From Eonycteris spelaea (lineage: Eukaryota; Chordata; Mammalia; Chiroptera; Pteropodidae), in the NCBI GenBank assembly GCA_003508835.1, contig PUFA01000315.1, positions 62,001-126,000 on the forward strand: a DNA stretch of 64,000 nt, written 5' to 3'. This document shows positions 57,956 to 64,000 of this stretch, in pieces. The notes beneath the pieces are model-generated. The model was not told the DNA's origin and did not search any database. It was given only the letters and a program-made list of their open reading frames with translations. Made by a program: the position numbers and the translations under genes. Position 1 is the stretch's first letter. Each line of letters starts with the position of its first letter.

Positions 57956-59615
57956 AAAAATCGTTCGGCCTTGCTCGCATCAGAACCAATAGAGGGCAAG
58001 AAAAGAAACAGATGTAAGGTTTATTGTTTGTTACAAAAAAAGATTCCAGTCTATGTTCTTTGAGCAATGTAAACTTCTCCCCACCTCCAGAAAAAAAAAA
58101 AAAGAAAATGAATATTTACTAAACTCTACTACAGTGTTGTGCTAATCTAGCCAAAATTCTTGTTTACCAAAAATGAACGGCCATAATATTTGTCCTGTCC
58201 ACTCCTACCTAAAGGACAAGGCTCTACTGATTTCTTTGTACTTTTCCGAAACCATATTTTAGCTTCACTCCGAAGTCCAAGAACACAGATCTGAGCTTTA
58301 CCTAATGTGTATCTTAGTTGAAAACAGACAAGTAGTACAAATTTATTCTGCCTCAAAATTAGGTGCCTAACTGGAGCCTAATCTCTAATTCCTCATCTCT
58401 GTTTCATAGTGTATTTTGTCAGGCTGACCTTAGGGGTCTCTGTTTTGTAAAAAGACAGTGAGACTCAAGAAGTCGAAGTGGCTTGACTCTATGCCATTAG
58501 TTATAAACAGAATTAAGACTAGATACCGTTTTCTGAGTCCTAGACCAGTTCATACCCGCTTCCACTAATTCAGAAGATGATTACCCTATTCACTGATAAC
58601 CAGAGTCCGTGTTCTCATTTTGCTTTGGGGCTTTCATTGCCCATTAATGTCTCCCGCAGTGAGGATGCACATTATGAACAAAGTGGAGGTTGGCCTTGGT
58701 CTATTAAATTTGCATAGCTAGTATGTCTAGAGAGAACTTTGAAACATATATCTTCTTCAGGTACTGTGCAGACTCTAACAATTCCACAGGGGCACCTGCT
58801 GTGCCTTGGGCACTCACCTTCTCCTGAGGCACCCTGCCCTGAGTACTCTGCCCATGTGGGGTCCTCCTGAGCACCTTTTCACTCCCACCGACCACCCAAA
58901 CCTACACACAACTGAAAAGCAGGAGGCTTTTACATCCCATGATTTCTTTCAATTAATGGGAGTCAAGAGCCTTCAGATAAGTATTCTCACCTTTCACTCT
59001 ACCCTCATTATGGCCCTGAACACAGGCTTTCCTAGACTCAAGCAAACCCCTTTTTCCTCAGTCCCTACGAATTGTCTTCTGAGTGCTGAAACCCCATTCC
59101 TTCTCAGTTCTTTGGAAAATTATTGAAATTAGGTTTTTGTGGTTCTAGAGAGGAAAATGAAAAAGGAAATAAAAGTGGGAATTGTAATGCTTACAGAAGC
59201 ATGACATACCTTGTTCTCCCCAAGACAGATGCATGGGTGATAGGCGACACAACCAAAAAACATCCCTCACTTAACGTCTTGCACATTGAAGGAGAAATGG
59301 AGCACCAATAACATTTCTTTAAAATTTCCCTTAAACCTCTTACATTCATGATAGCCTCCCCTCATCTTCTCTACTCAAGCTCTGGTAAAACTTCTCTGTC
59401 TAGCCTATACTTTAAAAAAATCAACTTCCCTTCTTTATTTTTTATAACATTATCACCTTAACTTTTTTTTAAGTCCATTCCCTCTACCTCAGCCCCTTTT
59501 TCACTTACTCCATGCCCCTTCTCCAAATCTCCACCATAAACAACGATAGCACTTGTGGCCGCTTTCTAGGAGTAAACATACCTTACGACATGCAGAATGA
59601 GTCAGATTCGTATCA
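57956..59615. other. Intergenic stretch without recognised gene
   Basis: No family was recognised. ORFs at 58147-58356, 58704-58895, 58806-59126 and 59123-59311 overlap one another on both strands and show no known domain, so none is called. Confidence 0.4.
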
Positions 59616-59815
59616 CAGCAGTGGTTCTCAGAGCGTAGTCCCTGGGGCAGCATCCACAAGCACTGGAACTTGTAGAAATGGACATTCTCAGGACCTACAT
59701 AGACCTACTCAATTAGAAACTGGAAGTGGGCCCAGGAATCTGTCTTCACAAGCCTTCTAAGCATTTCTGATGAGCTGAAGTTTAAGGTATATATGTATAA
59801 TCATTGTCACGTGGT
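59616..59815 (-). mobile_element. MER5A-like hAT-Charlie element
   Basis: The left end 'cagtggttctcagagcgtag' is the MER5A terminus. Then come 'cttgtagaaatggacattct', 'tcaggacctacatagaccta' and 'gggcccaggaatctgtcttc', the reversed MER5A order. Non-autonomous. Confidence 0.82.
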
Positions 59816-59819
59816 TCCA

Positions 59820-59990
59820 TTCAATCAATCCTCACTGTATATCAGAATCACCTGGGACATTCAAGACCTATGGATTTCTGGGACTTACCTTCAGAGATCA
59901 ATTTCCAATTGGACTGTGATAGGGCCCAAAGTTTCTAAGTGATTTTACTGTTTGCCCAGGGTGCTGCACATTGCTATCCTTAAATAAGAA
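59820..59990 (+). mobile_element. Second MER5-type fragment
   Basis: 'gtatatcagaatcacctggg' followed by 'gatttctgggacttaccttc' is MER5-like in the opposite orientation to the previous element, lying directly beside it. Confidence 0.65.
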
Positions 59991-62439
59991 CTAAATAGGA
60001 AAACAACCTTTCTATGTGGAGAGTTTGGGGTGCAGGTTCGTCTTCTCATTTGAGTTCAAAATGTTTAGATAGCATTGTAATCTTCGCTCTAAAGTAATCA
60101 TTAATGTGAGTATAGAGCAAGACTGCATGTCCAATTTTAAAACATTGCTTCGATGAAGTTATATAAATAGTCTTTAATATTTCTGAACACATGTGGTAGA
60201 ACTGCTTAAAGTAAACGGAACTATTCCAAGCATCATGGACACCTAGACTGGTGACAGGGCACTTGTGGTTCATTGATGGCTGGCTGGTGCCTTCCCCCTT
60301 CACAAATTTAGCAACCTTTTCAGTTGGTGCCCTGGGCAACTGGCCTTCTCACACTCTCCTCTCAGTCCCCAGTTCTTTGGAACACGACTACAATTCCGCT
60401 AATGTCTTCAGACAAAGGCATCATTTTATTCAGCTTTTATTAATAGCAGCAAGTGTTAGAGACTCTGTAGACTGAACCCTGTGGGGAGAAAAGTTAGAGA
60501 CGGGGTGTGGATTTAAGCATTATGCCACCTCATCAGGCCATGTTTCCACTTTCTCTTCATAAGGACGAAAATAGACAATGGGAAAAACACCAACTGCAAT
60601 TTTTACAAGTGGAAATGAGACCCTGCTTTGGGGTTCACTAGTGAAGTTTATGTTTAGATAAAATAACACACAATCACACAAATCTCTACCTTTGCTAGCT
60701 TAGTCTGCTAAGAGTCTGCTTCCTTTACTGCCTGCTGATTAGATTTTGAGATTCTCTTTCAACTTAAGTAATCATATGGCATGTGGTTAGAAGTAGTATA
60801 ACCTTCTTGATTTAAGAAAATTAAGGGTTGACCAACATATTCAAGTTTCAATATTTTCATCTTGGTTGTACAAATTACCTTGATTTTCCCCTAACAATAC
60901 AATTAGACAAAATCCAGAGTGTTATCTGTTTACTCCAGGAATAATTGCCAAGCTGCAGTTCGGAGAAAATCACCAAAAGCCATGTGGTATTTATGAGGAA
61001 CTTGAGTGCCAGCTTGTCTCTATGCCCAAAAACAATAAAATTTTTTAAATATCTATTTCATGCTTACAGTATTCTAAACGAGCATAAAGGAAATATGTGA
61101 GAGACACTGTGGTTATCCTCCCAATGAAGCACATCTGCTCTTTTGCTCATGATATTCTAAACAGTGCTGAAGATGGATGCTCGCTGCAGAAACTACCTGC
61201 TGAGGATTTCAGAAAATCTTGAATCTTGTCATTAAAATTATCTGCAGAAGCCAGGGAAAACAAAAGTCAAAGCAAACACTATAGGGGTAATTTGAATACT
61301 GGTCCATGTCAATCACATACTATTGTGTTTTGAAAAGTGTGACTAAGTTGTCGGTGGTTTTAGACATGTAATGAAGTGCCCAGTGAAGTGGAACTTGAAC
61401 TTTCCTCCCAACAAAATATTGATATGCAGAGCCTGGAAGTAGCTGGGCAAGAAGTGAATTGATTTGCATGAGGCAAATTCAACCCTTTCTGAGCTTCCAA
61501 GTGACTGACACCGGTCTGAGGAGCCAGCAAGACTCACCAAAGGCCCAGGGGCAGGAAATAAAAACACACACTATAGTGGTGGGGAGACCAGACCAGGAGC
61601 CTGGCCACTGCACCTAGCTGGGTCAACAGAGAGAGACAGAGCTAGGGCTTGGTGGTGGCAGATCTCAATCCTTGACCTAACCCAGAGATGTAACCGTTGT
61701 GGGGAGCCCTCCTGGCTGAAGTGGCACCAAGCGAGGGATCTTTGTTAGACCTGTAGAGCAGCCACAGCAGGACAGTTTGCCCTAGCCTCACTTCTGAGAC
61801 ATGAATTTGGTTTCTTAAAATGGACACGTGTACACAGAAACTCAGACTTAATGCCCCCTACTCCTTTTTTGAATCATTATTACTAATAAAAATATAATTC
61901 TAAGGAGCTAGAAAATAGTAAAGATTCAACTTTAAAATATGATGGGCTTTTTAAAAGCCTCTACTAAAGGTAGATGACACTGTCACCCCCAGAAGATGAA
62001 ACATGAACTTTAGCCTCAGCCCTTAGCCATTTTCTGAGTAGACTGCTGATTAGTCAGATATATTGAGCCAAAGTTAAAACTGAACTTTTTCTGCTTCAAA
62101 ATTACATGATTGTGGAATACAGCAAAAGGTCATGTAAATTTTGGTCAAATTTAAGGGCAAAAAGTAGAATACGGAGGAGGTAATGCTGAAGCAAATCTTG
62201 AAAGATATGTATAAATTAGGTTTAACAAAGGACAGAATTGCTGGACCCAAAGAGGCAGCAAAAGATAATACCCTAGAATCTAAATCAGAGAGAATTAAAA
62301 ATATTTTGTGCCCACAAAAAGATCTTTAAAATGTTGATTACATAGAGTATCATTTAAAAAAAAAAACAAACCTGCAGATTGTAGTTGATAACTTGAAAAA
62401 TACAAATGTAGAAATTTTGAAATTCATAAAAATAGGTAG
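59991..62439. other. Intergenic stretch without recognised feature
   Basis: No repeat or gene was recognised. Short ORFs at 60046-60475 and 61343-61827 show no known domain. Regulatory sequence for the neighbouring locus could lie here but cannot be shown from one sequence. Confidence 0.4.
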
Positions 62440-62640
62440 CATTTATTGAACCTTACCAGTGACCAAGCACATTCATTGTCTTCTGTTCATCAGCTTACTT
62501 GATTGTCTGCTAGTTCTGCCAGGTAGGTAACGTTATTACTCCTCCCTTTATAGATGAGAAAGCTGAATCAACAGAGTTGACTCCAGATTTATGATTAGCT
62601 CTTGAACTAACCCTCCTGACCATGGTTCTACGTGATTACA
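62440..62640 (-). repeat. MIR, antisense
   Basis: Reversed MIR order: 'gcatttattgaaccttacca', 'ggtaacgttattactcctcc', 'ctttatagatgagaaagctg', 'aactaaccctcctgaccatg'. Confidence 0.8.
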
Positions 62641-64000
62641 TGTCCTTGTTGTTATTACTTCCTCCAAAGACACTAGTCAGAGTATAAGAACCCGAAGAAT
62701 GTTAATCACCAAAGCATATGTAGTATGGGAATTAATTTCTTGGCACAAGTTATAAAATTGAATACCTGGGCTCCTGGCCCCTCTATTTTTCACTGGGTTG
62801 TTTTTTGTTTTGGAGGAGATTTTTGTTTGTAATTCTTCACAATTTTTAATGGATTATTTTTTCCTCCGCATCTTTCTCATATCATATGAAGACTGCTAAC
62901 CATGCTTTTTTAATCAACACATTTGGCTTAAAAGAAGTAGGAACCAGAAGAAAAGATGTTTTGATGTTCTAGCATTTTTAATGCAACTGTAACCTTTATA
63001 TGTACAATTTTGCACCCTGCTTCATTCATTTAAATTATATCATAAGTATTTCTTGTACTATTAAGCACTCTTACAAAAACATTTTAATAGTAAATACTAC
63101 TCTCTCAAGTGGATAAATCATAGGTCTCTTAACCAATCCTCCATGATTAACATCAAGCTAAATGTGAAGTATGAAAGTTAATCTAACTCTTTAGCTCTAG
63201 AGATCTGGAAACTAATCAGCGGGTACTACTCTCAAAGCTGGTACCTAAAAGGCTGTTGCAATCAGTAAATTATATAGCATGTCACACTTGATCAATTTTT
63301 GTCATATTAACAATGATTATACATTTCTCAAGTTTCACAGGGAAATCAAATAATTGACCACAGCTGGCAATATTTTCTTTTACACGGAACACTATAGCTG
63401 GAGGAATGCCAGCCTAACCTTGAACAGGGCTTGAATTGACTGCAAACATTTAGGGTCAATGTCTTATGCTGGCTGACTTTCTCTCGGTTGCTAACCCTTT
63501 ATTTGGTGCCTGAATATTTTCAAAAGTACATACAAGAGTTACATAGCCTTCACTGAGGCCAAGGAGACCCCAAGAAGTTTTATTCCAAGAATTCAAAACA
63601 ACCCCCGGTCATGTAGGATATATCACAGGCACTTCTAAATGTCTATGTAAATTAGAAGCTCATTTGATCCCATCAGGTTTATAGCTGCTTCAAATCAATA
63701 AGTAATGACAGTAACTTCAGAGAATATGTTTTGAATACCAGTAATTTTTGCCACAGAATTTTTACAAGCAAGAATAAAAATGAGAAGAGCAAGAGCAAAA
63801 TAAAAAATTTTCCTACCACTTAAGTTTACAACTTCTTCCTGATACTGACCATGTGTTACCTTAATCAAATGATTAAACACAGAGTATTCCATGAGTGATG
63901 CAGCTAAATTAATACTACGTTTATCCATTTGGAAGGAATGTTAATATGTAGTCACAATAGTTTCATTAGAAAGAAATGTCAAATCCATTCTACGTGCATA
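62641..64000. other. Intergenic stretch to window end, no recognised gene
   Basis: No repeat or exon was identified. The minus-strand ORF at 63695-63928 (77 aa) has no known domain. Confidence 0.4.

Noticed and set aside
58704..59311. Possible small gene from overlapping ORFs
   Set aside because: Frames overlap on both strands, show no domain and have no splice or start context that stands out.
29344..64000. FRZB or another downstream gene
   Set aside because: Frizzled-type or netrin-like exon sequence was looked for on the minus strand and not seen; the gene probably begins beyond the window.
1..64000. tRNA or rRNA genes, CRISPR arrays, bacterial operons
   Set aside because: No cloverleaf, rRNA core or regularly spaced repeat was seen; the spliced gene and LINEs show vertebrate nuclear DNA.

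Overview
This is mammalian nuclear DNA: long introns, GT-AG splice sites, and old L1, L2, MIR and DNA-transposon fossils. One protein-coding gene is recognisable, the 3' part of DNAJC10 (ERdj5, a disulfide reductase of the endoplasmic reticulum) on the + strand. The rest is intron and the intergenic DNA downstream of the gene. No Alu, rodent B1/B2, carnivore tRNA-Lys SINE, bovine tA or vespertilionid VES element was recognised. The L1 3' ends look laurasiatherian, so a bat, perissodactyl or similar mammal is plausible, but the species is not established.

Positions 751-29343 carry fifteen DNAJC10 coding exons, probably the last fifteen of the gene. In order they encode the end of the first thioredoxin-like (Trxb) module, the second Trxb module, the Trx2 (CPPC), Trx3 (CHPC) and Trx4 (CGPC) domains, and a C-terminal KDEL. 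The J domain and Trx1 lie upstream of the window. Every intron keeps GT and AG, and most exons are in frame with strong identity to the family. Four exons carry single-base indels: 10662-10784 (net -5), 16523-16655 (-1), 17600-17652 (-1) and 17916-18064 (+1). A fifth, 11076-11189, lacks one codon and has Leu for Trp before CPPC. Read literally, the protein stops at 11144-11146, before the main reductase domains. Clean splice sites, intact neighbouring exons, lack of nonsense substitutions and the preference for losing G or homopolymer bases suggest sequence error more than decay, but sequence alone cannot decide.

Introns: 6098-10661 holds a Tigger1-type deletion derivative, an antisense L1 3' end, L2/MIR fossils and an LTR-like repeat. 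Intron 18065-26160 holds an L2 and a 4.7 kb antisense L1.

Downstream, 29344-64000 has no recognisable gene. It contains a MER20-like element just after the gene, a rearranged sense L1 (about 31990-36378) carrying a 314-bp piggyBac-like MITE, further L1 copies (36490-37430, 42590-43050, 49380-49670, 49690-53240, 56170-57955), L2 at 53560-54610 and 55430-55556, MIRs, a Tigger-like fossil near 47260-47860 and MER5-type elements near 59616-59990. In the usual mammalian gene order FRZB comes next on the opposite strand, but none of its exons was seen.
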